A stretch of DNA of 50,992 nt from Anaerolineales bacterium (GCA_030680795.1 JAUXUL010000047.1:1-50992); one strand, 5' to 3'; positions 21,830 to 31,221 are shown, counted from the first letter of the stretch. Made by a program: numbers and translations. The notes: generated by a model from the sequence alone, not told the origin.

Positions 21830-24016
21830 ATGAGCGAAAAATTTTCCCGGCGTGATTTTCTAAAACTGGCTGGTGTAGGCGCGGCGACCACTGCGGTTCT
21901 CACCGGTTGTGGGCCTGCTTCGCGTTATGTCAAACGTGAACCCTATATGCAGATGCCCGAATACAACTATAACGGCCAGAGCACTTATTACGCCACTACA
22001 TGCCGCGAATGTGCGGCCGGCTGCGGACTCATCGTCCGCACCGTACAAGGCCGCGCGATCAAGACCGAAGGCAATGTGAACAATCCGCTTAACCTCGGCA
22101 AGACCTGCGCACGCGGACAGGCAACCTTACATGGTTTATACAACCCAGACCGCGTCATGGATCCGCTCAAACGCAATTCACGCGGCGGTGAATCCACGGA
22201 AGTCATGGATTGGGAGGCTGCCATTCAAGTGGTGGCTGATGCTCTTAAAAATAACAAACCCGAAGAAATTGCCTTCTTGATGGGCATGGCTCCCGATCAT
22301 CTTTTCGATCTCGCTACTGATTTTGCGAACGCGACGGGTATCAACGCCCCTGTTCGCTTTGGCGCCTTGGGCATGTTTGAAGCCCGCGCTACCCTAAGCA
22401 AAGCTTCAGAGAATCTTTTTGGTGAAGCCAGCCTGCCCTTCTTTGATGTGGGTGGGGCACAGGTGGTCTTCTCCTTTGGCGCGAATTTCCTCGAAACCTG
22501 GCTCTCGCCGGTTTCCTACACGCGAGGTTTCGCAAGCTTGCGCGAATCCAAAACCAAACAACGCGGAACATTCGTGCAATTTGAATCACGCATGTCCCAA
22601 ACTGGCGGCAAGGCGGATGAATGGATCCCGCTTCGCCCCGGGAGCGAGGCACTGGTTGCGCTTGCCATCGGCAGACTCGCCTCTGAATCACGCGGCGGTC
22701 CCATGCCGCGCGCTTTCTCAAGTGTGGACCCGCTTGAAGCAGCTTCGAAGTCAGGTATCAAACTTGAAACGCTTGAACACCTCGCGGAGATGTTTGCTGG
22801 TTCAAACAACGCGCTTGCCATCCCCGGCGGTGCGGCACTCGGTCAAAGCAATGGACTTGCCGTTGCTGAAGCCGTGCTGGCTTTGAATGCCATCTCCGAT
22901 AATTTCGGCAAACCCGGCGGCGTGTACTTCTCAGCACTGGCCCCAAATCAGGCAGAATACCAAGGTCCTGCATCTGCAAAGGAAATGGTGGAACTTATTC
23001 AAAAAATGTTCGATGGCAAGATCAAAGTGCTGTTCGTGCATGGTGTCAATCCGCTTTTTGAATTGCCGACCTCGCTTGAATTTGGCGGTGCAAGTAAATA
23101 TGTTTCCCAGATCATTTCGTTTGCAACCTTCCCCGATGAAACTGTACGTGAAGCGGACTATGTCTTCCCCGACCATCATGGACTTGAGTCATGGGGTTAT
23201 CAGCGTGTAACCACTGGTTCAGCGCAACCTGTATTATCCGGCGCACAGCCAGTCGTTTCACCTTACTACAATACCCGCGCAACTGCAGATGTATTGATCG
23301 CCGCTGCTCAACTGGCTGGCGGCATATTTGCCGAAGCGCTTCCTTTCAAAGACGAAGTCGAATTTCTGCAAAGCAAAGCCGCTTCTTTGATGAACGCAGC
23401 TGATGGCTCCATTTCTGCGGCGGATATTAATACTTTCATGGCTTATTTCCAGCAGCATGGCGGCTATTGGAAGTTGTCCGATGCGCGCGGCATTCCCAAT
23501 GCAGTGGATGTGCTTAACCGCAATTTCAGCGCTGAAGAAGCACAGTTTGAAGGTGAGGGCGAGTTCTTCTTCGTCCCGTTCGTTTCGCCGACCTTGGCTG
23601 AGGCTGGCGCGAACAAACCCTGGCTGCAGGAATTGCCCGACCCGACTACCACAGTCATGTGGAATACATGGGTCGAGATGAATCCTGAAACTGCCCATGA
23701 ACTCGGTATCGAAAATGACGATGTGGTCAAGATCATCAGCGAAGCCGGGGAGTTGGAAGTGCCCGTTTATGTCTACCCAGCCATCCGTCCCGACACGATC
23801 GCGATGCCTTTTGGTCAGGGTCACACTGCTTATGGCAGATATGCTGAGCAGCGCGGCGTCAATCCCGCTGATCTGCTTGGTCAACATTTTAACGAAGCAG
23901 GCGATCTCGCGTTTGCTGGTATGAAAGTCAAAATCGAAAAGACTGGGAAGAAACAACCGCTTTCACGCCTTGAAAGCATGATGGGTGTCTACGGCATTGG
24001 TCTTGGCGAGGAGTAA
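21830..24016 (+). CDS. actB: Alternative complex III ActB, molybdopterin-oxidoreductase-like part (B1)
   Basis: This 728-residue protein resembles molybdopterin oxidoreductases. It has a twin-arginine signal (SRRDFLKLAGVGAATT) followed by LTGC, so lipid anchoring is possible. Four cysteines form a CxxC-x3-C...C pattern (C58, C61, C65, C93), usually a 4Fe-4S site. From memory, structures of complex III homologues showed no molybdenum cofactor in the B1 part; whether a cluster is bound here is open. The start is ATG 21830 behind AAAAGGA; an in-frame TTG upstream overlaps the end of actA and lacks a ribosome site. In several Chloroflexota B1 and B2 are fused; here they are separate genes 6 nt apart. 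Confidence 0.9.
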   Translation: MSEKFSRRDFLKLAGVGAATTAVLTGCGPASRYVKREPYMQMPEYNYNGQSTYYATTCRECAAGCGLIVRTVQGRAIKTEGNVNNPLNLGKTCARGQATLHGLYNPDRVMDPLKRNSRGGESTEVMDWEAAIQVVADALKNNKPEEIAFLMGMAPDHLFDLATDFANATGINAPVRFGALGMFEARATLSKASENLFGEASLPFFDVGGAQVVFSFGANFLETWLSPVSYTRGFASLRESKTKQRGTFVQFESRMSQTGGKADEWIPLRPGSEALVALAIGRLASESRGGPMPRAFSSVDPLEAASKSGIKLETLEHLAEMFAGSNNALAIPGGAALGQSNGLAVAEAVLALNAISDNFGKPGGVYFSALAPNQAEYQGPASAKEMVELIQKMFDGKIKVLFVHGVNPLFELPTSLEFGGASKYVSQIISFATFPDETVREADYVFPDHHGLESWGYQRVTTGSAQPVLSGAQPVVSPYYNTRATADVLIAAAQLAGGIFAEALPFKDEVEFLQSKAASLMNAADGSISAADINTFMAYFQQHGGYWKLSDARGIPNAVDVLNRNFSAEEAQFEGEGEFFFVPFVSPTLAEAGANKPWLQELPDPTTTVMWNTWVEMNPETAHELGIENDDVVKIISEAGELEVPVYVYPAIRPDTIAMPFGQGHTAYGRYAEQRGVNPADLLGQHFNEAGDLAFAGMKVKIEKTGKKQPLSRLESMMGVYGIGLGEE

Positions 24017-24022
24017 TTAATT

Positions 24023-24751
24023 ATGGATATAAAAATCTCCGAAGTAAAACTGAGCGAGGAACAGGCCGGTAAATGGGGCCTGGTCATTGACCAGGATATT
24101 TGCACGGGCTGCCAGGCTTGTGTGGCCGCCTGCGCGATGGAAAATAATCTTTCCTTCGTAGGTGAAGAGGATTCAGGCTATGGCCGTTCGATGCACTGGA
24201 TCCGCATCGAGCGCTTTTGGGAGGGCGAGTATCCCGAAGTGAAGATGACTCCCAACCAGCCAATGATGTGCCAGCAGTGTGGAAGCGCGCCTTGTGAACC
24301 CGTCTGCCCTGTGTTTGCAACCGTACACTCAGAGGCTGAGCAACTTAACTTGCAGGTTTATAACCGCTGCGTGGGTACGCGTTATTGCGCGAACAACTGT
24401 CCGTACCAGGTGCGTTCCTTCAACTGGCGTGATTATGAACGCCCTGAACCTTTGCCAAACCAATTGAATCCGGATGTGACCGTCCGCCGCCGTGGTGTGA
24501 TGGAAAAATGCACATTCTGTATCCAGCGCATTCACCAGGCACAGGATCAGGCGAAAGCGGAGGGCCGCGAAGTAGTGGATGGTGAATTCACCACTGCTTG
24601 CGCGCAGGCTTGCCCTGCGAGCGCCATCATCTTTGGCCGCGTGGATGATCCCGAATCGCTTGTCTCACAATTGGGTCGACGGAGTCACGGTGTAAAACAT
24701 CTTGAAGAACTCGGCACGCTTCCAAACGTGACCTACTTTAAGGGAGGGTAA
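24023..24751 (+). CDS. Alternative complex III iron-sulphur subunit ActB2
   Basis: This 242-residue ferredoxin-like protein has four cysteine groups: C27/C30/C33/C37; C83/C86/C91/C95; C116/T119/C122/C126; and C163/C166/C193/C197. In the third group the second cysteine is Thr119 (CVGTRYC), which fits one 3Fe-4S centre next to three 4Fe-4S centres, the published cofactor set of ActB. The N-terminus lacks a signal peptide; export would rely on the Tat partner B1. It sits directly after actB1 and 2 nt before actC. It probably accepts electrons from quinol oxidation at ActC. Confidence 0.92.
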   Translation: MDIKISEVKLSEEQAGKWGLVIDQDICTGCQACVAACAMENNLSFVGEEDSGYGRSMHWIRIERFWEGEYPEVKMTPNQPMMCQQCGSAPCEPVCPVFATVHSEAEQLNLQVYNRCVGTRYCANNCPYQVRSFNWRDYERPEPLPNQLNPDVTVRRRGVMEKCTFCIQRIHQAQDQAKAEGREVVDGEFTTACAQACPASAIIFGRVDDPESLVSQLGRRSHGVKHLEELGTLPNVTYFKGG

Positions 24752-24753
24752 TT

Positions 24754-26181
24754 ATGGCTGAAAAGAAAAATCATGCTGAACATGCACATGGCGAAGAACA
24801 CCTCCGCAAAAAACACTTGATGCTCGACCCGCTTCCGCGCGGGCAAATGAATGCAATGGTGATGGAGTCCATGCACACCACCTCATGGAAGTTCTGGGCG
24901 GTGTTCGGTCTTCTTGCGGCCATCACTGCGTATGGTCTATTCTACTCATGGGGCGTAATGATCGCAGAAGGCCTGGGTGTCGCGGGCGTCAATCGTCCGG
25001 CTTACTGGGGTATCTTCCTCGTCAATACCGTGTTCTGGATCGGTATCAGCCACGCAGGGACATTTATCTCCGCCATCCTGCGGGTGTTCAAGGCTGAGTT
25101 CCGCCGTCCGTTCACCCGCGCCGCAGAGTTGATGACCACCTTTGGCTTGGTGCAGGCTGGTTTCAGCATCTTCATGCACATGGGCCGTGTGTGGCTTTCC
25201 TACTGGCTCATGCCTTATCCAAACCAGCGTATGTTGTGGCCCAACCTCCATTCCCCGCTTTCATGGGACTTGCTGGCCATCACCACATATTTGCTTTCAT
25301 CTACAATGTATTTGTTCCTGCCGTTGATTCCCGATGTGGCCATGGCGCGTGATCGTTCCACCGGCTGGCGCAAGACTTTCTATAAAATTCTTGCGCTTGG
25401 TTTCCGTGGCACAGAAGGCGAGTGGACTCACCTTCGCAACGCGATGAACATCTTCGCATGGGCAATCATCCCAGTTATGTTCTCGGTGCACACCATCGTC
25501 TCCTGGGACTTTGCCGCAGCCACGCGTCCAGGTTGGAATTCCACCATCTTTGGTCCATACTTCGTGGTTGGCGCTCTTCATTCTGGTATGGGCGCTGTCA
25601 TTATGGTGTTGGCGATTGTGCGCGGCACTATGAAGAACATGAAATACTTCATTCGTCCCGAACACTTCGAGGCCATCGGAAAACTCATGCTGATCATTTC
25701 CATGACATGGGCTTATTTTTTCTTCAACGATTACATGGTGCAATGGTATGGCGGAGACAAGTGGACGAAACAATTGCTGCATTTTCACGAAGCTGGACCC
25801 ATGGGTTGGATGTGGTTTGTCATGCTCATCTTCAATGTGGCAATTCCCTGGGCTGTATTATGGAATCGCAAGTGGCGCTCCACACCCTGGATTGTATTCA
25901 CCGTTGGTTTGCTGATCAACGTTGGCATGTGGTTTGAACGCTACATCATCATCCCCATTTCTCTCAGCATTAACCGCATGCCTTTCACCTGGCGTCTCTA
26001 CCAGCCCGGTATAGAAATTCCGCTTGGTATCGGCACCCTGGCCTTCTTCATCCTGCTCTACATGGCCGCATCCAGATTGATCCCGCTTATCCCGGTTTGG
26101 GAAGTACAGGAAGGCCAGATGGCGCATGAACTCAAGAAATATGGACGCGAGACCGTTGTCACGGTTAGCGAATTGGAATAG
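24754..26181 (+). CDS. actC: Alternative complex III NrfD-like membrane subunit ActC
   Basis: This 475-residue protein has about ten membrane segments and belongs to the NrfD/PsrC family, which binds quinol. Characteristic stretches include SWGVMIAEGLGVAGVNRPAYWGIFL, TFISAILRVFKAEFRRPFTRAAE and SLSINRMPFTWRLY. The His-rich N-terminus (NHAEHAHGEEHLRKKH) is unusual but may simply be charged. It starts 2 nt after actB2 with GGGAGG as the ribosome site. This is the only NrfD-type gene in the cluster; the related ActF is absent here. Confidence 0.92.
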   Translation: MAEKKNHAEHAHGEEHLRKKHLMLDPLPRGQMNAMVMESMHTTSWKFWAVFGLLAAITAYGLFYSWGVMIAEGLGVAGVNRPAYWGIFLVNTVFWIGISHAGTFISAILRVFKAEFRRPFTRAAELMTTFGLVQAGFSIFMHMGRVWLSYWLMPYPNQRMLWPNLHSPLSWDLLAITTYLLSSTMYLFLPLIPDVAMARDRSTGWRKTFYKILALGFRGTEGEWTHLRNAMNIFAWAIIPVMFSVHTIVSWDFAAATRPGWNSTIFGPYFVVGALHSGMGAVIMVLAIVRGTMKNMKYFIRPEHFEAIGKLMLIISMTWAYFFFNDYMVQWYGGDKWTKQLLHFHEAGPMGWMWFVMLIFNVAIPWAVLWNRKWRSTPWIVFTVGLLINVGMWFERYIIIPISLSINRMPFTWRLYQPGIEIPLGIGTLAFFILLYMAASRLIPLIPVWEVQEGQMAHELKKYGRETVVTVSELE

Positions 26182-26190
26182 GAGGACGAT

Positions 26191-26727
26191 ATGACTGAAT
26201 CTAAAATTGTAGATTTATTGGCGGTCTTTCCTGACCTCGAACCTGCCGCTGATGCGATAGAGCATCTTCGCTCCATCGGAGTCCATGATGGCTGTATGAA
26301 TGTCATATCTGGCATCCCCGTTACTGAAGCCATGCTTGGACGTCCCAGCCAATGGACGAACGTCCCTCGCATTGCATTGGGTGGTGCATTACTGGGATTT
26401 GGCGCAGGTTTCTTTCTTGCGTTCGTTGCCCCTTATCTCTACCCTTACCCAATTCAAGTAAGCACACAATCATATGTCCCAGGCCCGCCAGCGGTTGTTG
26501 TGTTATTTGAATTGACCATGCTTGGAATGTTGCTCTCCACCTTCCTCGGTGTATTTTTGGATAGCTTCTTCCCCAACTACCGCCCGATGAAGTATGTGCC
26601 TGAGGTGAGCGATGGGAAGATCGCCATCCTGGTTGAATGCCCGTATGGTGATGAAATGAAAATTATAGATGCCCTGAAAAAATCGGGCGCTGAATCCGTA
26701 AGACCTGCGGAGGCGCAACACCTATGA
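26191..26727 (+). CDS. actD: Alternative complex III subunit ActD (DUF3341-type)
   Basis: This 178-residue protein has a cytoplasmic alpha/beta N-terminus (LLAVFPDLEPAADAIEHLRSIGVHD), two membrane segments (about residues 62-85 and 102-124) and a C-terminal soluble part with DGKIAILVECPYGDEMKIIDALKKSGAESV. This is the ActD layout, a structural subunit placed near ActC and ActE. The start follows GGAGGACG. The stop overlaps the start of actE by 4 nt (ATGA), implying coupled translation. No cofactor motif is present, as expected. Confidence 0.88.
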   Translation: MTESKIVDLLAVFPDLEPAADAIEHLRSIGVHDGCMNVISGIPVTEAMLGRPSQWTNVPRIALGGALLGFGAGFFLAFVAPYLYPYPIQVSTQSYVPGPPAVVVLFELTMLGMLLSTFLGVFLDSFFPNYRPMKYVPEVSDGKIAILVECPYGDEMKIIDALKKSGAESVRPAEAQHL

Positions 26728-27281
26728 GACTCTTTAAACAACTTGTTGTCGTATTTGCGGTGCTTGGCGTGTTTGTCGGCGTGCTGATGATCTTCGCCTA
26801 CGATGTAATCAAGATTGACTGGATCGTCTTCATGGAAATCCAGGACTCTTATTCCACGCAGGAAAAACCCCTGCCCGTGCCTGCTCAATCCATACCAGTG
26901 GAAGGCCCTGCCTACATTCCTGGCATGGGCGCGCCGCTTAACCCTGTGCCTGCTGATGAAATATCCATTGCACGCGGTGCACAACTATATAGCATTCATT
27001 GCCAGATGTGTCATGGAGAGGATGGACAGGGAAATGGAACGATCGCGGCCTTTCTTATCAAGAAAAAACCATCCAACTTGACCAGCGAACTGGTACAGAG
27101 CAAGAGCGATGGCAGTTTATTCCTGACCATTTCAAATGGCATATTTAACCCAAATAACAGCTTATTCCCGGATGTGCAATTCTCCGGGCAAATGCCGCCA
27201 CTAAACGAAAATCTTACCGTGCGTGAGCGCTGGGATGTAGTTAATTACATCCGCATGCTCAATGCGGCAGAAGGACAATAG
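26724..27281 (+). CDS. actE: Alternative complex III monohaem cytochrome c ActE
   Basis: This 185-residue protein has an N-terminal membrane segment (residues 5-26) and one class I cytochrome c domain with CQMCH (about 93-97) and GQMPP, whose Met is the likely axial ligand. ActE hands electrons to downstream carriers. The Pro-rich linker (EKPLPVPAQSIPVEGPAYIPG) spans from the anchor to the haem domain. The 4-nt overlap with actD and the 13-nt gap to the next cytochrome gene show a single transcript. Confidence 0.9.
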   Translation: MRLFKQLVVVFAVLGVFVGVLMIFAYDVIKIDWIVFMEIQDSYSTQEKPLPVPAQSIPVEGPAYIPGMGAPLNPVPADEISIARGAQLYSIHCQMCHGEDGQGNGTIAAFLIKKKPSNLTSELVQSKSDGSLFLTISNGIFNPNNSLFPDVQFSGQMPPLNENLTVRERWDVVNYIRMLNAAEGQ

Positions 27282-27294
27282 GGAGGTATATCCA

Positions 27295-27957
27295 ATGAAT
27301 GACGATGTAAGAAAATATATCTATGGCACATTGACCGTTTTTGTGGTTGGCATCCTGGCATGGATCGGTTTTCTATATGTCAATGCTTGTGGGTTTACAT
27401 TAACATGTAATAGGGGTGCATTACCTGTTGAACGAACGCCCATCCCAACCCTTATTCCAGCCACCCTGCCTGCCATGCAAACCACCACTGGTGAAGTTGC
27501 CGTCCCCGACCAATGCCATGTTGCTGCCGTGGACTTGATTGGCGCATGGGTTGGGGCTGGTTCCTCTGAAACGGATGTGTTCCAATTTACGGATATCAAT
27601 GGACATAATTGCGAATCCACTTTTGAAGAAGTAAAGCCTCTTTTCATCGAAGGCAACCTTTGGTATTCCGGTTCGCTTTCCTGTGTTTCCTGCCACTCAG
27701 TGGATGTGGCGGTCTCACCCGCACAACTGGACTTGAGCAGTTATGCGGGCATCATTGCCGGTTCCCGCCGTGCCGATGCCGAATCCAGTGGCACAGACAT
27801 TCTCGGCGCTGGCAACTGGGAATCATCCTTGCTGTATGAATTCATTTCCGCCATCCACGCGGATGCGCCAGGTCATACCGAAGAGATCGCAGATCTGGTA
27901 ATTTTTGCGGGTAAACCAATCCCAGAACCGAATCAGACAGCAACCCCGATTCCGTAA
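27295..27957 (+). CDS. Additional membrane-anchored monohaem cytochrome c of the cluster
   Basis: This 220-residue protein has an N-terminal membrane segment (about residues 8-31), a Thr/Pro-rich linker, a non-haem domain of about 60 residues containing two cysteines (VPDQCHV and NGHNCES), and one CxxCH haem site (CVSCH). No obvious Met ligand follows; a His in FISAIHADAPGH is a candidate. ATG 27295 is preferred because GGGAGG is 9 nt upstream. It takes the place where actF or a cytochrome partner gene often follows actE. It could be an ActG-like or terminal donor protein; I cannot assign it more exactly. Confidence 0.7.
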   Translation: MNDDVRKYIYGTLTVFVVGILAWIGFLYVNACGFTLTCNRGALPVERTPIPTLIPATLPAMQTTTGEVAVPDQCHVAAVDLIGAWVGAGSSETDVFQFTDINGHNCESTFEEVKPLFIEGNLWYSGSLSCVSCHSVDVAVSPAQLDLSSYAGIIAGSRRADAESSGTDILGAGNWESSLLYEFISAIHADAPGHTEEIADLVIFAGKPIPEPNQTATPIP

Positions 27958-27969
27958 TAGCTGGATGAC

Positions 27970-28003
27970 AAAAAAGGCCTGATCAAACGAACAGGCCTTT
28001 TTT
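27970..28003 (+). terminator. Intrinsic terminator of the complex III cluster
   Basis: AAAAAAGGCCTG (27970-27981) pairs with CAGGCCTTTTTT (27992-28003) around a 10-nt loop; it ends the plus-strand operon. Confidence 0.92.
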
Positions 28004-28048
28004 GTTGCATATATTCCTATCAAGGAGGCGCGAGATACCTAAATAAGG

Positions 28049-28078
28049 AAAACGCCCCGACTATGAGGCGTTTTTTTT
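28049..28078. terminator. Terminator adjacent to tRNA-Ser
   Basis: AAAACGCC (28049-28056) pairs with GGCGTTTT (28067-28074), with T8 on the plus strand. On the minus strand it lies 2-30 nt beyond the 3' end of tRNA-Ser and can end that transcript. Confidence 0.75.
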
Positions 28079-28079
28079 C

Positions 28080-28169
28080 TGGCGGAGAGGGCGGGATTCG
28101 AACCCGCGAACCTTTGTGGGTTACACGCTTTCCAAGCGTGCGCGCTAAGCCAGACTACGCGACCTCTCC
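28080..28169 (-). tRNA. tRNA-Ser (anticodon GGA)
   Basis: On the minus strand the acceptor GGAGAGG (28163-28169) pairs with CCTCTCC, with discriminator G and an encoded CCA (28080-28082). The anticodon stem CACGC/GCGTG encloses the loop with GGA. A long variable arm (class II) and the T loop GTTCGAATC confirm tRNA-Ser. Unlike tRNA-Trp in this window, the CCA is encoded. Confidence 0.96.
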
Positions 28170-28264
28170 AAATTTGGTTCAAGCGGGCAAATTATACCAA
28201 CGTGTTGTTTATATGACAAGCGATAGATATAATTCTAGATTTTGACTTATTTTTCTTCATTTGC

Positions 28265-29164
28265 TTATTCTGCGCATCGAAACCCGCGGCTTAAACCAGC
28301 GGATTGCGGTTCGTGCCGATAGCGGCTGGTGATTGCGATTTCGCGTCCATCTTCGTTATAAGAACCGCTGCGCATGGAATTTTCAATTCCATTTTCAGGA
28401 CCTTGAGGATTTGTACGCGGGGATGAAAGGTAGTATTTTGAATCGTACCAATCAGTGACCCACTCGCGGGCATTCCCAGACATATTGAGCGCGCCGTAGG
28501 GACTTGCCCCAAGCGGATAGCGATAAACCGAAACGGCTTCGTGGATCATGCTCCCGCTGAAATTTGCAAGGCGCGGATTTGGCGCTTCGTCGCCCCACGG
28601 ATACATGCGTCCATCTGTTCCGCGTGCGGCTTTCTCCCATTCGGCTTCTGTTGGTAAACGCCTGCCCACCCATTGACAGTACTCATTTGCCTGATGCCAG
28701 GTGACATAGGTGACGGGATGATTTCGATAAACCCAATTCTGATAATAAATATTATCAGAAGCCAGTTCTGTGCAAATGCCAGCCTGTATGCATTTCACAT
28801 ACATCGCATTGCTTACTTCCACTATATCAATCCAAAATGCATCCAGGAAAACAGTATGCTGGGGGGAATCGGCGTTTTTGTACACCTCGCCTTTCCCCAT
28901 CAGGAATTCGCCCTCTGGCACATAGACTTGCACCATGCCATCCGGGGCGGACGTTTTTATGTCAACTGGTACAACGGATGACTTTCTGCCGAAATTGAAG
29001 GCGGCAATATCCAGCCGGACCCTTTCCATCGTCAACGTACCGTTTTGGAAGGAATGATAGAAGCGAATAAGAATATCCAAATTCCAAATAGAGATGGCAG
29101 CCATTGAAATAAAGAGAGACAAAAGTAAGGTGATATTAGATTTTTTATTTTTGAATAAATTCAT
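28265..29164 (-). CDS. Membrane-anchored formylglycine-generating-enzyme-like (SUMF1) protein
   Basis: This 299-residue protein has an N-terminal membrane anchor (about residues 8-30: NITLLLSLFISMAAISIW) followed by an FGE-sulfatase/SUMF1 fold: VPEGEFLMGKG, TVFLDAFWIDIVEVSNAMY, RRLPTEAEWEKAARG, YPWGDE, NMSGNAREWVTDWYD and the C-terminal SRYRHEPQSAGLSRGFRCAE. In most bacteria such proteins are not sulfatase activators but bind or modify other partners. The start at ATG 29164 is preferred for the signal anchor; the ribosome site is weak. The neighbours do not suggest a substrate (no sulfatase gene nearby). Confidence 0.85.
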   Translation of the reverse strand: MNLFKNKKSNITLLLSLFISMAAISIWNLDILIRFYHSFQNGTLTMERVRLDIAAFNFGRKSSVVPVDIKTSAPDGMVQVYVPEGEFLMGKGEVYKNADSPQHTVFLDAFWIDIVEVSNAMYVKCIQAGICTELASDNIYYQNWVYRNHPVTYVTWHQANEYCQWVGRRLPTEAEWEKAARGTDGRMYPWGDEAPNPRLANFSGSMIHEAVSVYRYPLGASPYGALNMSGNAREWVTDWYDSKYYLSSPRTNPQGPENGIENSMRSGSYNEDGREIAITSRYRHEPQSAGLSRGFRCAE

Positions 29165-29291
29165 TCTATTTATGCCTTTATTGTTTAGAATAAGTTTGTC
29201 TGATTTTACACGGTTTAATTGCAAAGAACCCCGGGTTTTTTGAAAAACTCGGAGTTCTGCTTGTTACCTGTTAACGTGTCTACTTGTCTAC

Positions 29292-30305
29292 TTATTTACC
29301 AAGTTTCTTCTTCAACACCTCCGTCAGTGCTGGGAGGATCGCGAACAGATCGCCAACCACGCCATAGCGTGCAACTTTGAAGATCGGCGCATCGGCATCT
29401 TTGTTGATGGCGACAATGATTTTTGCATTGCGCATACCAACGATGTGTTGAATGGCGCCAGAGACACCACAAGCGATATACAAATCGGGTGTGACAACTT
29501 TGCCAGTTTGCCCCACTTGATGTGAGTAGGTGATGTAACCGCCGTCAACTGCCGCGCGGGAGGCGCCGACTGCGCCGCCGAGCAAGAGGGCCAGATCAGT
29601 GACGAGCGCAAAGCCTTGTTGGGCGCGCCAGACCTCGGCTTGCTTTTCATCCATGCCGGCGGGCGGAATTAAAGATGGGTTATTTGACACGCCGCGCCCG
29701 CCAGTAACGATGATACCTGCGTCGCCGAGGTTTACTGCGCTTTCAGACGCGGAGTAGCCTTGTACGGTTGTGAGCGCGTCTGTTTTGGCGGCGGCTTTCG
29801 TGAGCGTGCCAGTCTTGCCTGCGACATGTTCGGGTTTGGGGAAGGCGCGCCCAGGGATGGTGGCCATGACGGGCTTGCCTGAGCAAACTGTCTTTTCTAA
29901 CACTTTGCCTTCGTAGATGGGACGTGTGGCAACCAACTGCTCACCGTTCATTTCAAATTTTGCGACATCGGTCAACACGCCTGTGGACAAATCCACTGCG
30001 GACATGGCGGCTAACTCACGAGTTCGAGCAGTCGCCGGAAACAGGATCAGGTCTGGGGTGGAGGATGATGCGAGCGCCGAAAGGGTGGAGGCATACGGTT
30101 CAGCGCGGTAATCTGTCAGCGTTGAATCATCCACAACGATCACTTCATCGGCGCCATATTCAAAAGCGGCTTTTGTAATTTCATCGAGACCCGTGCCAAA
30201 TACCAAAGCGACGGCTGTGCCAAAAATTTTTGCGAGACCGAGCGCCTCCCACGCAGCAGGCTGGACTTCGCCTTTGAAATGGTCAATGTAAACAAAAGTT
30301 TTCAT
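29292..30305 (-). CDS. etfA: Electron transfer flavoprotein alpha subunit
   Basis: This 337-residue protein is EtfA, which binds FAD and shuttles electrons from acyl-CoA and similar dehydrogenases to the quinone pool. The C-terminal FAD domain is typical: GGRGVS, LALLLGGAVGASRAAVDGGY, HQVGQTGKVVTPDLYIACGVSGAIQHIVGM and INKDADAPIFKVARYGVVGDLFAILP. It overlaps etfB by 4 nt and both are on the minus strand, a standard operon. Length is normal. No bifurcating-type extension is visible; partners such as an ETF dehydrogenase are not in the window. Confidence 0.96.
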   Translation of the reverse strand: MKTFVYIDHFKGEVQPAAWEALGLAKIFGTAVALVFGTGLDEITKAAFEYGADEVIVVDDSTLTDYRAEPYASTLSALASSSTPDLILFPATARTRELAAMSAVDLSTGVLTDVAKFEMNGEQLVATRPIYEGKVLEKTVCSGKPVMATIPGRAFPKPEHVAGKTGTLTKAAAKTDALTTVQGYSASESAVNLGDAGIIVTGGRGVSNNPSLIPPAGMDEKQAEVWRAQQGFALVTDLALLLGGAVGASRAAVDGGYITYSHQVGQTGKVVTPDLYIACGVSGAIQHIVGMRNAKIIVAINKDADAPIFKVARYGVVGDLFAILPALTEVLKKKLGK

Positions 30306-31072
30306 AGCACTTTCTCCGCGAAAATTTTGTCGGCGAGTTTTTCGGCGATCTCGGCGGGGCTTTCGCCTGTGATCATCTCGACTTCTCTTTCTTGTGTCGG
30401 CGGATTCATCAACTCGATGCGCGTGACGACGGGTGCGGGCGCGGTTTCATTGACATCGCTTAGAGACCAAACGGGGATTTCAGCTTTGGAGGCTTTGCGG
30501 ATGCCCATGAACGATGGGTAGCGCGGTTCGCCAATGCTTTGGACGACGCTAAGCACGGCTGGCAATTTTGCGCTGACGGTTTGCCTGCCCTCTTCGATGA
30601 CTCGGTCTACGGTCACGCTTCCATCCTGGACTTTGATCTGCCCAGCCAACCCAAGCATCGGCCACCCGAGAACACGAGCGGTCTGCGCGGGGGTGAGTCC
30701 TGAGCCATTGTCGAGGGTCTGACGGCCAAAGACGACCATATCTGCGCCGCCGATCTTGTTTATGGCAGCGGCCAGCACGCGCGCCGCGCCGACGGTATCT
30801 ATTTCGGCGAGTGCCGCATCTGAGACAAGCACTGCGTCATCTGCGCCCATTGCAAGCGCGTGCTTGAGCGCATCTCTGGCGGACTCAGGGCCGATGCACA
30901 AGGCTGTCACTGTGCCGCCCAGAGCCTCTTTCTGCTGAAGCGCGCCTTCGACTGCGTACTCGTCGAACGGGTTGATGACCAACGGCGCGTCCCCCCACGA
31001 TACCTTCCCATCCTCGGCTTTGACTTTCGCTTCCGAGTCGGGTACTTGCTTGATACATGCGATGATTCTCAA
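30302..31072 (-). CDS. etfB: Electron transfer flavoprotein beta subunit
   Basis: This 256-residue protein is EtfB, the partner of EtfA. It starts with MRIIACIKQVPDSEAKVK and has INPFDEYAVEGAL, then the nucleotide-binding stretch VFGRQTLDNGSGLTPAQTARVLGWP and LPAVLSVVQSIGEPRYPSFMGIRKASK, all typical of the family. GGAGT is found upstream of ATG 31072. It is the first gene of the etfBA pair, which may serve fatty acid or amino acid oxidation. Confidence 0.96.
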   Translation of the reverse strand: MRIIACIKQVPDSEAKVKAEDGKVSWGDAPLVINPFDEYAVEGALQQKEALGGTVTALCIGPESARDALKHALAMGADDAVLVSDAALAEIDTVGAARVLAAAINKIGGADMVVFGRQTLDNGSGLTPAQTARVLGWPMLGLAGQIKVQDGSVTVDRVIEEGRQTVSAKLPAVLSVVQSIGEPRYPSFMGIRKASKAEIPVWSLSDVNETAPAPVVTRIELMNPPTQEREVEMITGESPAEIAEKLADKIFAEKVL

Positions 31073-31221
31073 GATGGACTCCTTGATTTGAAATCAATTT
31101 TTTTACAACGAAGGACACAAAGGAGTACTAAGATTTCCCTTTGTGTAATTTCGTGTATTTTATGGTTAATAAGGTAATTACCTGCCAAACATGAAAGTCA
31201 TGGTCACCAAAATATCCACGC

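Noticed and set aside
23258-23956. 232-codon open frame on the minus strand opposite actB1
   Set aside because: Overlaps a conserved gene, lacks a ribosome site and resembles no family; it is a shadow of codon bias.
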